Below are positions 28,405-38,093 of a DNA stretch of 64,000 nucleotides, in pieces (within the stretch, counting starts at the first letter, position 1; each line of letters opens with the position of its first letter). This stretch comes from Petrotoga mobilis SJ95 (GTDB lineage Bacteria > Thermotogota > Thermotogae > Petrotogales > Petrotogaceae), in NCBI RefSeq assembly GCF_000018605.1, contig NC_010003.1, forward strand, positions 1,774,501-1,838,500. Direction: 5' to 3'. The position numbers and the translations under genes are program-made. The notes below the pieces were generated by a model. It was given only the letters and a program-made list of their open reading frames with translations, had not been told where the DNA came from and made no database searches.

Positions 28405-28843
28405 GTTTATCCCCTTTTAAAATAGAAATGAGTTTATCTCGTTCTTTTATATACTTAGGCAAAATAATTGTTTTATCTTTTAAAATTATTATTATTTTTC
28501 TGGAAGTTATAACCGTTTCTTTTATGGAGGATTTACTGAAATGTTCATATTTTTCTGAAAATACGGAGGTGATAACGTAAAAGGTTTTGTTATTTTGATC
28601 ATAAATAATAGGATATCGCATGAATTTTCTAATGGAATAAAATAAAAGTGTAACTATTATTCCAAGAAATATATAAGCAATAATACCTTTCGGATAAAGA
28701 CTGTACACATAATTACCCAATATGAATAAAAATAAAACAAAAATTAGAGGTAGCAGGTAGAGAATTTTTGAATATCTAAATTTATAAAGAATTTTTAAAC
28801 CCCTCTTTTGTCTAATTGGTTTTTTAGAATCGACAATTAACAT
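28394..28843 (-). CDS. Membrane protein with PH-like C-terminal domain, unknown function
   Basis: A 149-residue protein with two adjacent membrane helices (about 28-46 and 54-72). A cytosolic beta-rich domain follows (IIYDQNNKTFYVITS...IIIILKDKTIILPKYI) that looks like a bacterial PH or YcxB-type fold. I do not recognise the family with certainty. It is the first gene of the operon running through alr, yhaM, topA and ddl, and overlaps alr by 11 nt. Confidence 0.7.
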   Translation of the reverse strand: MLIVDSKKPIRQKRGLKILYKFRYSKILYLLPLIFVLFLFILGNYVYSLYPKGIIAYIFLGIIVTLLFYSIRKFMRYPIIYDQNNKTFYVITSVFSEKYEHFSKSSIKETVITSRKIIIILKDKTIILPKYIKERDKLISILKGDKLEG

Positions 28844-28863
28844 TATACAATAATTTTAAATAG

Positions 28864-28896
28864 TTGGCAAAAGTTTTCTTCTTTTTATTATATAAT
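28864..28896 (+). promoter_or_regulatory. Promoter region of the nitrilase gene
   Basis: TTGGCA (28864-28869), then TATTAT (16-bp spacing) or TATAAT (28891-28896, 21-bp spacing). The first gives better geometry. Confidence 0.45.
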
Positions 28897-28942
28897 GTGC
28901 ATTGGAGTAGAGTAAATGGGTGAGTGAAGAGGAGGTTGAAAA

Positions 28943-29743
28943 ATGTTTAAAGTTAGCGTAGTTCAATTCAAACCAGAACTATTTGAGATCGAGAAAAATG
29001 TAAATAAGGTAATGAAGATTATCGAAGGAGTCGATAGCAATTTTATAGTCTTTCCAGAATTAGCTTTTACCGGTTATGCTTTTTCCTCTAAAAAAGAAGT
29101 AGAAGAAACTTACGAGTCGCCTTTAGATGGGATCGGATACGCCTTTAAAACTTTTAAGGAATTTTCTAAAGATACTGGTGTAAGTGTAGTATATGGTTTT
29201 AACGAGAAGTATGAAGGTAAGTATTATAATTCATCAATTTTGATCAAAAGTGATGGGACATATAAAATATATAGAAAGACTCACTTGTTTTTCAGAGAGA
29301 AACTGTTTTTTACCCCGGGGGACACGGGTTTTTGGGTGGATAATATTAACGGAATAAATGTTGGAGTTGCCATCTGTTTTGATTGGTACTTTCCGGAATC
29401 CTTTAGAACATTGGCTTTATTAGGTGCAGATTTAATTTTGCATCCAGCCAATTTAGTCTTACCATATTGTCAAGAAGCCAATAAAATTAGATCTTTAGAA
29501 AACAAGATTTATATTGCCACATCAAATATTTGGGGAACCCAGATCAACGGTGAAATAGAGTATTCTTTCACGGGTAAAAGTCAAGTGACTTCACCTGATG
29601 GAGAGGTGCTTTTTAGATTACCAGAGCAAGGTGATTTTATTCAAACAGCAGAAATAGATGAAAGGAAATCTCAAAATAAACGTATTAATGAATACAACGA
29701 TCTCTTCCAAGATCGAAAACCAAAATATTATTTTCACTCTTAG
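28943..29743 (+). CDS. Carbon-nitrogen hydrolase (nitrilase superfamily)
   Basis: A 266-residue amidase-like enzyme with the Glu-Lys-Cys triad: E39 (FPELAFTGY), K113 (YRKTHLFF) and C146 (VAICFDWYFPE). It acts on amides or related C-N bonds in the cytoplasm. The GD-x-G-F-WVDNINGINVGV segment is close to omega-amidase and N-carbamoyl-amidase types, but the substrate cannot be assigned. GAGGAGG precedes the ATG. Single-gene unit ending in a small hairpin. Confidence 0.87.
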   Translation: MFKVSVVQFKPELFEIEKNVNKVMKIIEGVDSNFIVFPELAFTGYAFSSKKEVEETYESPLDGIGYAFKTFKEFSKDTGVSVVYGFNEKYEGKYYNSSILIKSDGTYKIYRKTHLFFREKLFFTPGDTGFWVDNINGINVGVAICFDWYFPESFRTLALLGADLILHPANLVLPYCQEANKIRSLENKIYIATSNIWGTQINGEIEYSFTGKSQVTSPDGEVLFRLPEQGDFIQTAEIDERKSQNKRINEYNDLFQDRKPKYYFHS

Positions 29744-29765
29744 ATTAAGAGTGATATAATTTTTG
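29735..29765 (+). terminator. Weak terminator after the nitrilase gene
   Basis: CACTCTTA-GAT-TAAGAGTG (29735-29753, 8 bp), with the stop codon inside, followed by ATATAATTTTT. Confidence 0.55.
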
Positions 29766-29841
29766 ATTGCGTTTAAATTTAGCTAGCTTATAAGCACTTT
29801 ATCATAGATATTATATGTATTCTCTTAACTTAATAAATCAC

Positions 29842-29870
29842 TTGAAAAAAACGATTGTTTGAATTATAAT
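29842..29870 (+). promoter_or_regulatory. Promoter of dnaK
   Basis: TTGAAA (29842-29847), 17-bp spacer, TATAAT (29865-29870). No CIRCE operator was found between it and the gene. Confidence 0.75.
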
Positions 29871-29935
29871 AGTACTAGAGTCAAATAACAAATACACATT
29901 TAGAAATAAAAAAGTTTTAGTGAGGGGGTATTTTC

Positions 29936-31738
29936 ATGAGTACAAAAGAATATGTTGTAGGTATAGACTTAGGTACCACTTATTCAGCTATCGCTTGGGT
30001 AAAACCCGATGGTAACCCTGAAGTAATACCCAATGCGGAAGGTAAAAGGACCACACCTTCTATTGTTTCTTTTACTAAAGATGGTCAGATATTAGTAGGT
30101 GAACCAGCTAAAAGGCAAGTTATTTTAAATTCCGATAGAACTGTTCGCTCCATAAAAAGGTACATGGGAAGTGACTACACAGTAAGAATCGATGATAAGG
30201 TGTATACACCTCAACAGATTAGTGCGTTCATACTTAAAAAGCTGGTTAAAGATGCAGAAGAATATTTAGGAGGAAAGATCAAAAAGGCCGTTATTACTGT
30301 TCCTGCTTATTTCAACGATGCTCAAAGGCAAGCTACCAAAGAAGCAGGGGAAATTGCAGGATTAGAGGTTCTAAGAATAATAAACGAACCAACAGCGGCT
30401 TCAATAGCTTTTGGTCTCGATCGATCAAAAGAAGAGAGAAAAATAGTTGTATATGATCTTGGTGGTGGAACATTTGATGTTTCCATTTTAGATATAGGAG
30501 AAGATATCATAGAGGTTATCGCTACTTCGGGGAACAATCATCTAGGTGGAGACGATTTTGATCAAAGAATAATCGACTGGTTAGCTGATGAATTTATGAA
30601 AGAGTATAAGGTTGATTTAAGAAAAGATAAGCAAGCACTTCAAAGATTGAAAGAAGCAGCTGAATCTGCTAAGATAGAATTATCAAGTAAATTGGAAACG
30701 GATATAAATTTACCTTTCATTACGGTTGTGGATGGTCAACCTGTTCACTTAGAAAAGAAACTAACACGAACTAAATTAGAAGAACTCATTGGAGACTTAA
30801 TAGAATCAACAAGAGTGCCCATTGAGAACGCAATGCGGGATGCTAAACTTTCCCCACAAGACATAAGCGACGTTTTACTTGTAGGTGGTTCAACGAGGAT
30901 ACCAGCAGTTCAAAAATTGGTTAAAGATTATTTTGGAAAAGATCCTTCTAAGAATGTTAACCCAGACGAAGCAGTAGCAGTTGGAGCAAGTGTTCAAGCT
31001 TCTATAATGGTAGGAGAAACAGAAAGAGATTTAGTTTTAGTAGATGTTACTCCTTTATCCTTAGGTGTTGAAGTTAAAGGAGGTTTAATGGAAGTTATTA
31101 TACCAAGAAACAACAAAATCCCTGTGAAAAAATCTAAAGTTTTTACGACCTCTGTTGATGGACAAACGGAAGTTGAAGTAAGAGTTTACCAGGGAGAAAG
31201 ACCTTTGGCACGAGATAATTTTTTCTTAGGGAGTTTTACATTAACAGGTATTCCCCCTGCACCAAGAGGAGTTCCTCAAATAGAAGTTACTTTTGACATT
31301 GATTCTAATGGAATAGTAAGTGTATCCGCAAAGGATCTAGGAACTCAAAGGCAGCAATCTATGGTTGTAACTGGAAGACACAAGCTCGACAAAGACCAAA
31401 TAGATAGGATGATGAAAGAAGCAAGAGAGTATGAGGAACAAGACAAAAAGGTAAAAGAAAAGGTTGAGTTGAGAAACCAAGCAGATGATTTAATCTATCA
31501 AACAGAAAAATTATTACGTGAAAATGGAGATAAAATACCCGATAATTTAAAAATCAACATTGAAGAAAAAACAAAAGAATTAAAGCAAGCTTTAGAGGAA
31601 GATAACGTCGGTAAAATTAAGATAGTTAAAGACGAATTACAACAAGAGATTATGAAGGTAGGTCAATATATTTATCAAAATCAAAACCCAGGAGCAACTG
31701 CAGGAGCAACAACTCCAGTAGACGATCCAGAAAATTAA
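29936..31738 (+). CDS. dnaK: Hsp70 chaperone DnaK
   Basis: A 600-residue Hsp70. The ATPase domain has [30 protein letters not shown] and [13 protein letters not shown]. The substrate-binding domain starts near 375 ([14 protein letters not shown]) and is followed by a helical lid and a short Gly/Ala/Thr/Pro tail ending DDPEN rather than EEVD. It folds and protects cytosolic proteins with DnaJ and GrpE, neither of which is adjacent. Shine-Dalgarno GAGGGGG lies 8 nt before the ATG. Own promoter and terminator. Confidence 0.97.
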   Translation: MSTKEYVVGIDLGTTYSAIAWVKPDGNPEVIPNAEGKRTTPSIVSFTKDGQILVGEPAKRQVILNSDRTVRSIKRYMGSDYTVRIDDKVYTPQQISAFILKKLVKDAEEYLGGKIKKAVITVPAYFNDAQRQATKEAGEIAGLEVLRIINEPTAASIAFGLDRSKEERKIVVYDLGGGTFDVSILDIGEDIIEVIATSGNNHLGGDDFDQRIIDWLADEFMKEYKVDLRKDKQALQRLKEAAESAKIELSSKLETDINLPFITVVDGQPVHLEKKLTRTKLEELIGDLIESTRVPIENAMRDAKLSPQDISDVLLVGGSTRIPAVQKLVKDYFGKDPSKNVNPDEAVAVGASVQASIMVGETERDLVLVDVTPLSLGVEVKGGLMEVIIPRNNKIPVKKSKVFTTSVDGQTEVEVRVYQGERPLARDNFFLGSFTLTGIPPAPRGVPQIEVTFDIDSNGIVSVSAKDLGTQRQQSMVVTGRHKLDKDQIDRMMKEAREYEEQDKKVKEKVELRNQADDLIYQTEKLLRENGDKIPDNLKINIEEKTKELKQALEEDNVGKIKIVKDELQQEIMKVGQYIYQNQNPGATAGATTPVDDPEN

Positions 31739-31740
31739 AA

Positions 31741-31774
31741 ATTCAGGAGGCTTTTAAGCCTCCTGAATTTTTTT
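31741..31774 (+). terminator. Rho-independent terminator after dnaK
   Basis: ATTCAGGAGGC / GCCTCCTGAAT (11-bp stem, loop TTTTAA), followed by a run of T. Confidence 0.95.
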
Positions 31775-31839
31775 GAACTTACCTTTGGATAACCCCACAT
31801 CTATTAGTCGTATAAAGTAAAGTCCTATTCATCCACATT

Positions 31840-31867
31840 TTGTATATAAGCTTAACTGTGGTATAAT
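31840..31867 (+). promoter_or_regulatory. Promoter of the GNAT gene
   Basis: TTGTAT (31840-31845), 16-bp spacer, TATAAT (31862-31867). It overlaps an in-frame ATG at 31866 and so rules that codon out as the start. Confidence 0.65.
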
Positions 31868-31889
31868 GTATTTTGGAGGTGGATACAAA

Positions 31890-32372
31890 ATGCAAAAGAC
31901 TTTTAATTTCGATTCATTCAACTTATCATTGAAAGAACTGGACTCAAAGGAAGATCTATTAGATGACGATTTTGAGTTCACCAAATTAGAAATAGCAGAG
32001 TTCTTAAAAGAGAATTTGGGAAGGTATGGTGATCCTCTAGAAGATATTATTAATTCCATCGATTACGCCTTTTCTAAAGATAAAGGAAAAGGTGGGTTTG
32101 TTTTGGTACTCTATAATGCCGAGCGCATCACGGGTTCTGTTGTTGTTAACGACACGGGTATGGAAGGATATATCCCTGAGCATGTCCTTGTCTACATAGC
32201 TGTTGATAAAGATTGTAGAGGTAAGGGGATTGGTAGTAACCTTTTAAAAGAAACAATTAGTCGATGTAACGGGGATATATCTTTGCATGTGGAGTACGAT
32301 AACCCGGCAAGAAAATTGTACGAAAAGCTTGGTTTCAAATCAAAATATGCAGAGATGAGATATAAGTCATAA
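31890..32372 (+). CDS. GNAT-family N-acetyltransferase
   Basis: A 160-residue acetyl-CoA-dependent transferase. Beta-strand HVLVYIAVDKDCRGKGIGSNLL contains the acetyl-CoA-binding R/Q-x-x-G-x-G/A motif (RGKGIG), and the C-terminal NPARKLYEKLGFK is typical. The acceptor is unknown. ATG 31890 has GGAGGTGG 8 nt upstream. Confidence 0.87.
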   Translation: MQKTFNFDSFNLSLKELDSKEDLLDDDFEFTKLEIAEFLKENLGRYGDPLEDIINSIDYAFSKDKGKGGFVLVLYNAERITGSVVVNDTGMEGYIPEHVLVYIAVDKDCRGKGIGSNLLKETISRCNGDISLHVEYDNPARKLYEKLGFKSKYAEMRYKS

Positions 32373-32390
32373 TCTCCAGTACCAAACAAA

Positions 32391-32417
32391 AAAAGGCAAC
32401 CAAAACGGCTGCCTTTT
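32391..32417 (+). terminator. Terminator after the GNAT gene
   Basis: AAAAGGCA / TGCCTTTT stem with an inner CC/GG extension, ending in a short T run. It faces the convergent tRNA cluster and may serve both. Confidence 0.7.
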
Positions 32418-32450
32418 CAATATATGTAACATGCTACTAAAAAAATATTA

Positions 32451-32526
<76 letters not shown>

Positions 32527-32537
32527 ATCCATAAACA

Positions 32538-32612
32538 TGGTGGGCGCTGCAGGATTTGAACCTGCGACCTTCTGCTTGTAAGGCAGACGCTCTCCCGCTG
32601 AGCTAAACACCC
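32538..32612 (-). tRNA. tRNA-Val (TAC)
   Basis: A 75-nt cloverleaf. The acceptor GGGTGTT pairs with AGCGCCC (two G-U pairs), CCA is encoded, and the anticodon loop CTTACAA gives TAC. Confidence 0.96.
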
Positions 32613-32624
32613 TTCTTAATATGA

Positions 32625-32700
32625 TGGCGCCCCCAACCAGATTCGAACTGGTGCCTTTGGCGTGAAAGGCCAATGTCCTGGGCCGCTAGACGATGGGGGC
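32625..32700 (-). tRNA. tRNA-Glu (TTC)
   Basis: A 76-nt cloverleaf with acceptor GCCCCC/GGGGGC and encoded CCA. The anticodon stem TTGGC/GCCAA encloses CTTTCAC, giving TTC. First tRNA of the operon. Confidence 0.96.
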
Positions 32701-32719
32701 ATTATCTCAAACCTGAAAT

Positions 32720-32748
32720 ATATTATCATAAAAATTATGAGATGTCAA
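32720..32748 (-). promoter_or_regulatory. Promoter of the tRNA-Glu-Val-Phe operon
   Basis: On the minus strand TTGACA (32743-32748), 17-bp spacer, TAATAT (32720-32725), 20 nt before tRNA-Glu. The -35 and part of the spacer overlap the last codons of murC. Confidence 0.85.
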
Positions 32749-34093
32749 GGTTTTTTTTGTTTTTTGATAATTTTTTTGCTATGTCAGTTATGTCTCCTGC
32801 ACCAACAAAGAGTAATACAGCATTTTTTTCTTGTAAAAGATCTGATATGATTTCGTCTTCCGAATTATAATATTTGGAAAAAGTAGCTTGTGAATTAAGA
32901 GCTTCTACAACCTTTTTTTCATCTACACCATTTATGGGTTCTTCAAAGGCCGAATAAATTCTGTAAACTAATACCTCATCCGAATATTTTAGGACATCAA
33001 TAAAGTCGTTTATGTGGAAGTAAAGGCGGGTGTACCTGTGCGGTTGAAATATGGTTATTATTTTTCTTTTTGGGAAATACTCTTTTGTTGCTTTTATAGT
33101 TTCTAAGATTTCGTCAGGTGTATGGGCATAATCGTCTATTATTGATAGATTATCTTTATCGTAAAGTATATTGAATCTTCGTCCAACCGAATTATATCTA
33201 TGAAAGGTTTCTTTTATTGTGCTAAACTCAATCCCTAATTCTAAAGAAAGTGCGGTTGAAGCCAGTGCATCATAAGCGTAGTGTAATCCTGGAAGATTTA
33301 AAGTGATATCTCCGATGTATGTGTTTTTGTGATAGATCTCAAACACTTGATATCCGTTATATTGATGTCTGTTTTTTATAATATAATCAGCCTTTTCAGA
33401 TTGCCCAAAGTATAATACTTTCTTTTCGTTCAAATGCCATTTGTTGAGATGAACGTCATCTCCATTTAATATAACCAGCTCTTTCGTGTTTTTTGCAAAT
33501 TTATATAAAGAACTTTCCAACTTTTCAAATTCGTTGTTGTAGTGCTCAAGATGATCTGGTCTCAAATTATTTATGATAGAAAAATTAGTTTCTGTTTTTT
33601 CGATAAAACCATCACTTTCGTCGACTTCTGCTATTACTATTCCATTTCCAAATCTAAAGTTGCCATCTTCTAGTGAATCATGTATTCCACCTAAAAAAAC
33701 TGTCGGATCTTTACCAGCGTTTTTGAATATTTGAGAGACCATAGCGGTAGTGGTGGTTTTTCCATCTGTTCCTGTTATACCTATTGAGGTATGCTCTTGT
33801 AATATTGAATTCAGTAGTTGCATTCTACTAATAATAGCTATCTTTCTATTTTTTGCTTCTATCAGCTCTGGATTGGTATCTTTTATTGCGGTTGTTTTTA
33901 TTAAAAAATCGATATCAGGAAGATTTGAGTCCTGATTTAATTTAACTTTTATTCCTTTTTTTATTAAGTATTCCACTCTTTCGTTCATTTCGTTGTTTGA
34001 TCCAAGCACACTCGTTATACCATGTTTATAAGCAAGGTACAAGGCTAAGGAACTCATGCCTATTCCACCAATTCCTGAAAAGTAGTACTTCAT
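32735..34093 (-). CDS. murC: UDP-N-acetylmuramate--L-alanine ligase
   Basis: A 452-residue Mur ligase adding L-Ala to UDP-MurNAc. The N-terminal Rossmann segment is YYFSGIGGIGMSSLA. The P-loop is GITGTDGKTTTTAM (Asp replaces the more usual Asn/His-type residue), and EVDESDGFIE and DDYAHTPDEI are present. ATG 34093 has AAGGAGG upstream. Last gene of the ftsW-murG-murC run. Its 3' end contains the promoter for the tRNA operon. Confidence 0.94.
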   Translation of the reverse strand: MKYYFSGIGGIGMSSLALYLAYKHGITSVLGSNNEMNERVEYLIKKGIKVKLNQDSNLPDIDFLIKTTAIKDTNPELIEAKNRKIAIISRMQLLNSILQEHTSIGITGTDGKTTTTAMVSQIFKNAGKDPTVFLGGIHDSLEDGNFRFGNGIVIAEVDESDGFIEKTETNFSIINNLRPDHLEHYNNEFEKLESSLYKFAKNTKELVILNGDDVHLNKWHLNEKKVLYFGQSEKADYIIKNRHQYNGYQVFEIYHKNTYIGDITLNLPGLHYAYDALASTALSLELGIEFSTIKETFHRYNSVGRRFNILYDKDNLSIIDDYAHTPDEILETIKATKEYFPKRKIITIFQPHRYTRLYFHINDFIDVLKYSDEVLVYRIYSAFEEPINGVDEKKVVEALNSQATFSKYYNSEDEIISDLLQEKNAVLLFVGAGDITDIAKKLSKNKKNLDIS

Positions 34094-34137
34094 AGATACC
34101 TCCTTACGAAAATACAAAGATTTCAGATCTCTGCACA

Positions 34138-35193
34138 TTATAAAATCTCATCGATATTATTAATTATATTTTCTGTTGCTTTATTTATCTTAGGTGTGTA
34201 TATAAATTCTGTATTTTTTGGTTGAATATGATTTAAAAAGTTGATAAATTCATCAGTTTCCACTTTTTCTTCATCGATAACAGCAATTTTTCCCTCCTTC
34301 TTAAGAGAAAGAGCATTTTTTAATTGATGATTTTCTGCTGAACCTTTCCATGGGATCAAGATACCAGAAAGATCATAAAACTGAATTTCGGCGAGTGTTG
34401 TTGCTCCAGCCCTTGATACTACCCCATCTGATACAGCCATCAATTCATATAAATTTTCTATATATTCAAAAGTAAAAACGTTGGGAAATTGTTTGAACTT
34501 TTCTTGATTTTTCGTTATATGTATGTAATTGTTAATTTTTTCTTTTTCGTATACTTTGTACATTAATTCATCTATTTCGTTTGAACCCAGGCTTCCGCCA
34601 AAGACTAATATACATCTTTTGTTTAGATCCTTTATCCCAAAATTACGTAAGTAAGTTCTGGGGATTTCTTTTTCAGGCGTTCTTACAGGATTGCCTGTAA
34701 AAATAAATTTATCATTCAATTTGGTTTCTTCGTAACTTACAAAAACCTTTTTTGCCCATCTAGATAGTACTTTATTGGATATTCCAAGTGTTGAATTTTG
34801 TTCATGTAGATAAAATGGAATATTTTGTTTTTTTAAAGCTAAACCGACGGGAACAGTTACGTATCCACCAGTGAGAAATCCAAAAACAGGTTTGAATTCT
34901 TTTATTATTTTTTCAACTTTACGCGTATCACTTAAAACTTCAAAGGCTCTGTTTATATTTTTAACGTTGTATAATGGCCTTTCTAGACCTTTGGTATTTA
35001 GAGAAATTAACTTTGCTTTTGGAAAGTCGGTAGGCAACTTTTTTTCTTCAATTCTTCCTTTTGTAGTAAAATATATTACCTCTAACTTATTATAATATTT
35101 ATTTAAATATTTTAAAACAGAGAGAGCAGGGTAGTAATGCCCTCCTGTACCACCACCGGAAAAAACAACTTTTAACTCTTTATTATTCTTCAT
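34138..35193 (-). CDS. murG: MurG, lipid II-forming GlcNAc transferase
   Basis: A 351-residue GT28 glycosyltransferase that converts lipid I to lipid II on the inner membrane face. The N-terminal loop FSGGGTGGHYYPAL, the HEQNSTLG motif and the C-terminal donor-binding SRAGATTLAEIQ are all visible. It overlaps the ftsW stop by 11 nt, so translation is probably coupled. murC follows after 44 nt. Confidence 0.95.
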   Translation of the reverse strand: MKNNKELKVVFSGGGTGGHYYPALSVLKYLNKYYNKLEVIYFTTKGRIEEKKLPTDFPKAKLISLNTKGLERPLYNVKNINRAFEVLSDTRKVEKIIKEFKPVFGFLTGGYVTVPVGLALKKQNIPFYLHEQNSTLGISNKVLSRWAKKVFVSYEETKLNDKFIFTGNPVRTPEKEIPRTYLRNFGIKDLNKRCILVFGGSLGSNEIDELMYKVYEKEKINNYIHITKNQEKFKQFPNVFTFEYIENLYELMAVSDGVVSRAGATTLAEIQFYDLSGILIPWKGSAENHQLKNALSLKKEGKIAVIDEEKVETDEFINFLNHIQPKNTEFIYTPKINKATENIINNIDEIL

Positions 35194-36283
35194 CTGAACT
35201 TGCCAACTCCGAATTATGATATATCAATCCTAGTCCCCACCCTATAGATGTTAATGTAACTATCATAGAAGAATTTCCATAACTTACCATTGGAAGCGTT
35301 ACCCCTGTAACTGGCATCCATGGTACTCCCAATCCGACCAAGGTGTTTATGACAACTTGAATGAAGATCCAAGAAGCTGTAGCTCCACAGAATATAAAAG
35401 TACCGTGATCTTTAGTAAGATAAGCTAAATACACAAGCTCATGAGACAGAAAAAAGAAAAGAGTTAGAACCATTACTATCCCTAATTTTCCCCATTCTTC
35501 TCCTATAACGGATATGATAAAATCACTGTAAGATTCAGGTACATAGTATTTAAATTCACCGGCAAAAGGTCCTGTACCAATCAACCCACCATTTGTAATG
35601 GCATCTCTCGAACGTTGACTCTGAAAATCGTCGGAACTTGTCAATCTTGAAATTTGATAGGTCTGGAGAAAATTATCCTTAAAGATAAAAAGAACAGAGA
35701 TGATAATCAAGGTAAAAATAAAGAAGAACAACATAACCTTTTTATCTCTTATTCCTAAAAAAATCGTTATTAAGGTTAACATTGTAATTATAAGGGAAGA
35801 GCTGAGATCTGGTTCCAAAAAGATTAAGAATATGCTAAATCCACATACTAAAATGGGGAAAATTACATTTATTAGTAGATTCTTTTTATTTTGTATTTGG
35901 GTGTAATAAAAAGCTAAGAAAGCAGGAATAATGAGTTTTGCAAGCTCTGATGGTTGAAATTGGAAAGGACCAATATTCAGCCACCTTTTCACACCTGCGA
36001 TAGGTTGAGTGAATAAAACTATAATTAAAATGAGATTTAAAAATACAAAAAGAGCTATCATGATATGCTTGTTTTTTGTAAAAGTATCACTGAACATAAA
36101 AGCAATTACGGCACCTAAAAAGCCGAGAATTAAGGCGATTATATATGTTTGAAATTTTTGATCGGGGTTTATCTCTTTGATGTCACTGATTGCAAAGAGA
36201 GAACTGTAGATGAATAGAACACCTACGAATAGAGTGATACCTAATATTATTAAGTAAAAGATGAAATTGTGTTTTATCACCAT
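35183..36283 (-). CDS. ftsW: SEDS-family septal glycosyltransferase FtsW
   Basis: A 366-residue, roughly ten-helix membrane protein of the SEDS family, which polymerises lipid II. Family landmarks are GVKRWLNIGPFQFQPSELAKL, EPDLSSSLI, EEWGKLG and GVTLPMVSYGNSSM. Its position directly before murG and murC argues for FtsW over RodA. ATG 36283 is chosen, but no clean Shine-Dalgarno precedes it. The upstream bases form a GGGGG-TGCT-CCCCC hairpin, so the start is uncertain; an in-frame TTG at 36304 is the alternative. Confidence 0.88.
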   Translation of the reverse strand: MVIKHNFIFYLIILGITLFVGVLFIYSSLFAISDIKEINPDQKFQTYIIALILGFLGAVIAFMFSDTFTKNKHIMIALFVFLNLILIIVLFTQPIAGVKRWLNIGPFQFQPSELAKLIIPAFLAFYYTQIQNKKNLLINVIFPILVCGFSIFLIFLEPDLSSSLIITMLTLITIFLGIRDKKVMLFFFIFTLIIISVLFIFKDNFLQTYQISRLTSSDDFQSQRSRDAITNGGLIGTGPFAGEFKYYVPESYSDFIISVIGEEWGKLGIVMVLTLFFFLSHELVYLAYLTKDHGTFIFCGATASWIFIQVVINTLVGLGVPWMPVTGVTLPMVSYGNSSMIVTLTSIGWGLGLIYHNSELASSDEE

Positions 36284-36315
36284 ACGTTGGGGGAGCACCC
36301 CCAAACCCCCCTTTC
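36284..36315. repeat. G/C-run hairpin in front of ftsW
   Basis: On the minus strand GGGGGG-TTT-GGGGG-TGCT-CCCCC, resembling the G/C-run motif of the 381-569 repeat. It overlaps the place where the ftsW ribosome-binding site should be. Confidence 0.5.
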
Positions 36316-36341
36316 AAATTCTAATTTCGAGATTTTGTCTT

Positions 36342-37991
36342 TCACATGCTTTCAGGAGCATTTACACCCAAAATAGACAAACCTCTTGCTATGACTATTT
36401 TTGTTGCGTGACAAAGATTTAACCTACCTTGAATAAGCTCATAATTTTCTGCATTGAGAACAGATAAGTTATTGTAAAAATGATGGAATCTTGATGCTAC
36501 TCTTTCCAAATATTGGGTGAGTAAGTTAGGTTTGTTTTGAATTACAGCTTTGGTTAATACATTTGTAAATAAGGATAACTCTCTCATCAATAATTTTTCT
36601 TCGTCTTCTTTTAGATTTTCTAAACCTAAAAATAATTCGTAATTTATCCCTCTTTTTTGAGCTTCTTTAAATATGCTGCATATTCTTGCATGAGCATATT
36701 GAACGTAGTAAACGGGATTTTCATTGGATTTTTTTATAGCCAGATCGATATCAAAGTTCAATGTTGTATCAGGATCAACCATAGCAAAGAAGTACCTAAC
36801 AGCATCTTTTCCAACATTTTGTATAAGATCGTCAAGAGTGAAGAATTCCCCACTTCTTGTTGACATCTTTATAATTTCTTCGCCTTTTTTTACATTTACA
36901 AATTGGTGCAAAATTATTTTTAAAAAATTTTCTGGTAATCCTAAAGCTTTTGCTGAAGCCATCATTCTAGGTATGTGACCATGATGGTCAGAACCCATTA
37001 TATCAATCACAGTGTCGAAACCCCTTAGGTACTTGTAATAATGGTAAGCAATGTCATCACAAAAGTATGTTGGCATCGAATCTTTAGATCTTATCAATAC
37101 CTTGTCGTTTTCATCTATCAAATCAGATACTTTAAACCATAACGCATCATCTTTTTCATACACGTAGCCTTTAGATTTTAAATCGTTCAAGGTTTTTTCT
37201 ACCATTTTATTTTTAAATAATAATTGTTCACTGAAGATTACATCGAAGTTTACGTTTATTTTTTCAAGCGTTTCCAACATGTTTTTTAGCATATCTTCAA
37301 GAACTTCTTTTCTGAATATATCCTCGGTTTCTTCATCCCATTTGTCTTTAAACTTTTCTCCATATTTGTTCAATACTTTTTTTGCAGTATCTACTAGATA
37401 CTCTCCTCTGTAACCATCTTCGGGTATTTCATATTTTGAACCAAGAATTTCGTTGTATCTTACCCATAGGGAGTAGGAGAGAAGTTTTATTTGTCTACCT
37501 GCATCGTTTAGATACATCTCTCTTTGAACTACGTATCCAGCTTGTTCATAGATATTTGCCAAAACATCTCCCATAACAGCTTGTCGACCGTGAGCAACAG
37601 TGATGGGACCGGTGGGATTAATGCTTGCAAATTCAAACTGTATATTCGCACCTTTCCCTATGTCAAATTTCCCGTAGGTTTTTGGATTGCTCAAAATTTT
37701 AGAACATATCCTTTGATATATTTGGGGAGAAACAAAAAAATTTAAAAAACCATTTGCATTATCAACTTTTTCGAAAAAAGAAGATTTAACTAGTTCTTCT
37801 TTTAAAATTTGAGCAATTTCTTGAGGTGATTTTCTTAACCTTTTTGTTAATAAGAATGCTACGTTGGAAGAAAAATCTCCCATATCGTCTTTAGGAGGTG
37901 TTTCGATGGTAAAATTGAGTTCCATCTCAGAAACACCTATATCTGACAAGGCTATATTGATCTGGTTTTTTATAAGATCTATTATTTCCAT
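36342..37991 (-). CDS. argS: Arginyl-tRNA synthetase
   Basis: A 549-residue class Ia synthetase. The HIGH-type motif is in ASINPTGPITVAHGRQAVMGD, and the Add-1-like N-domain opens at residue 1. DRGSDHHG-like IMGSDHHGHIPRM and a KMSTRSGEF segment stand for KMSKS. The C-terminal DALR anticodon-binding domain has YVQYAHARICSI. Shine-Dalgarno AGGAGG lies upstream, inside a 22-codon upstream ORF (37992-38060). Confidence 0.95.
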   Translation of the reverse strand: MEIIDLIKNQINIALSDIGVSEMELNFTIETPPKDDMGDFSSNVAFLLTKRLRKSPQEIAQILKEELVKSSFFEKVDNANGFLNFFVSPQIYQRICSKILSNPKTYGKFDIGKGANIQFEFASINPTGPITVAHGRQAVMGDVLANIYEQAGYVVQREMYLNDAGRQIKLLSYSLWVRYNEILGSKYEIPEDGYRGEYLVDTAKKVLNKYGEKFKDKWDEETEDIFRKEVLEDMLKNMLETLEKINVNFDVIFSEQLLFKNKMVEKTLNDLKSKGYVYEKDDALWFKVSDLIDENDKVLIRSKDSMPTYFCDDIAYHYYKYLRGFDTVIDIMGSDHHGHIPRMMASAKALGLPENFLKIILHQFVNVKKGEEIIKMSTRSGEFFTLDDLIQNVGKDAVRYFFAMVDPDTTLNFDIDLAIKKSNENPVYYVQYAHARICSIFKEAQKRGINYELFLGLENLKEDEEKLLMRELSLFTNVLTKAVIQNKPNLLTQYLERVASRFHHFYNNLSVLNAENYELIQGRLNLCHATKIVIARGLSILGVNAPESM

Positions 37992-38060
37992 TTATTTGTT
38001 TCCTCCTGTCTTTTCGTTTATTACCGGCTTTAATAACTCTAAAAAGGCTTTAACGGCCAT
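37992..38060 (-). CDS. Possible short ORF leading into argS
   Basis: ATG at 38058-38060, 22 codons, stop directly abutting the argS ATG. It covers the argS Shine-Dalgarno site. A weak AAAGTGA lies just upstream of its start. It contains no arginine codon, so an Arg-sensing leader is unlikely; translational coupling is possible. It could be chance. Confidence 0.25.
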   Translation of the reverse strand: MAVKAFLELLKPVINEKTGGNK

Positions 38061-38093
38061 TCACTTTACAATCACTCAGCTTTTATTACATTT

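Noticed and set aside
29744-29935. CIRCE operator before dnaK
   Set aside because: No 9-nt inverted arms with the CIRCE sequence were found; the same is true before clpC.
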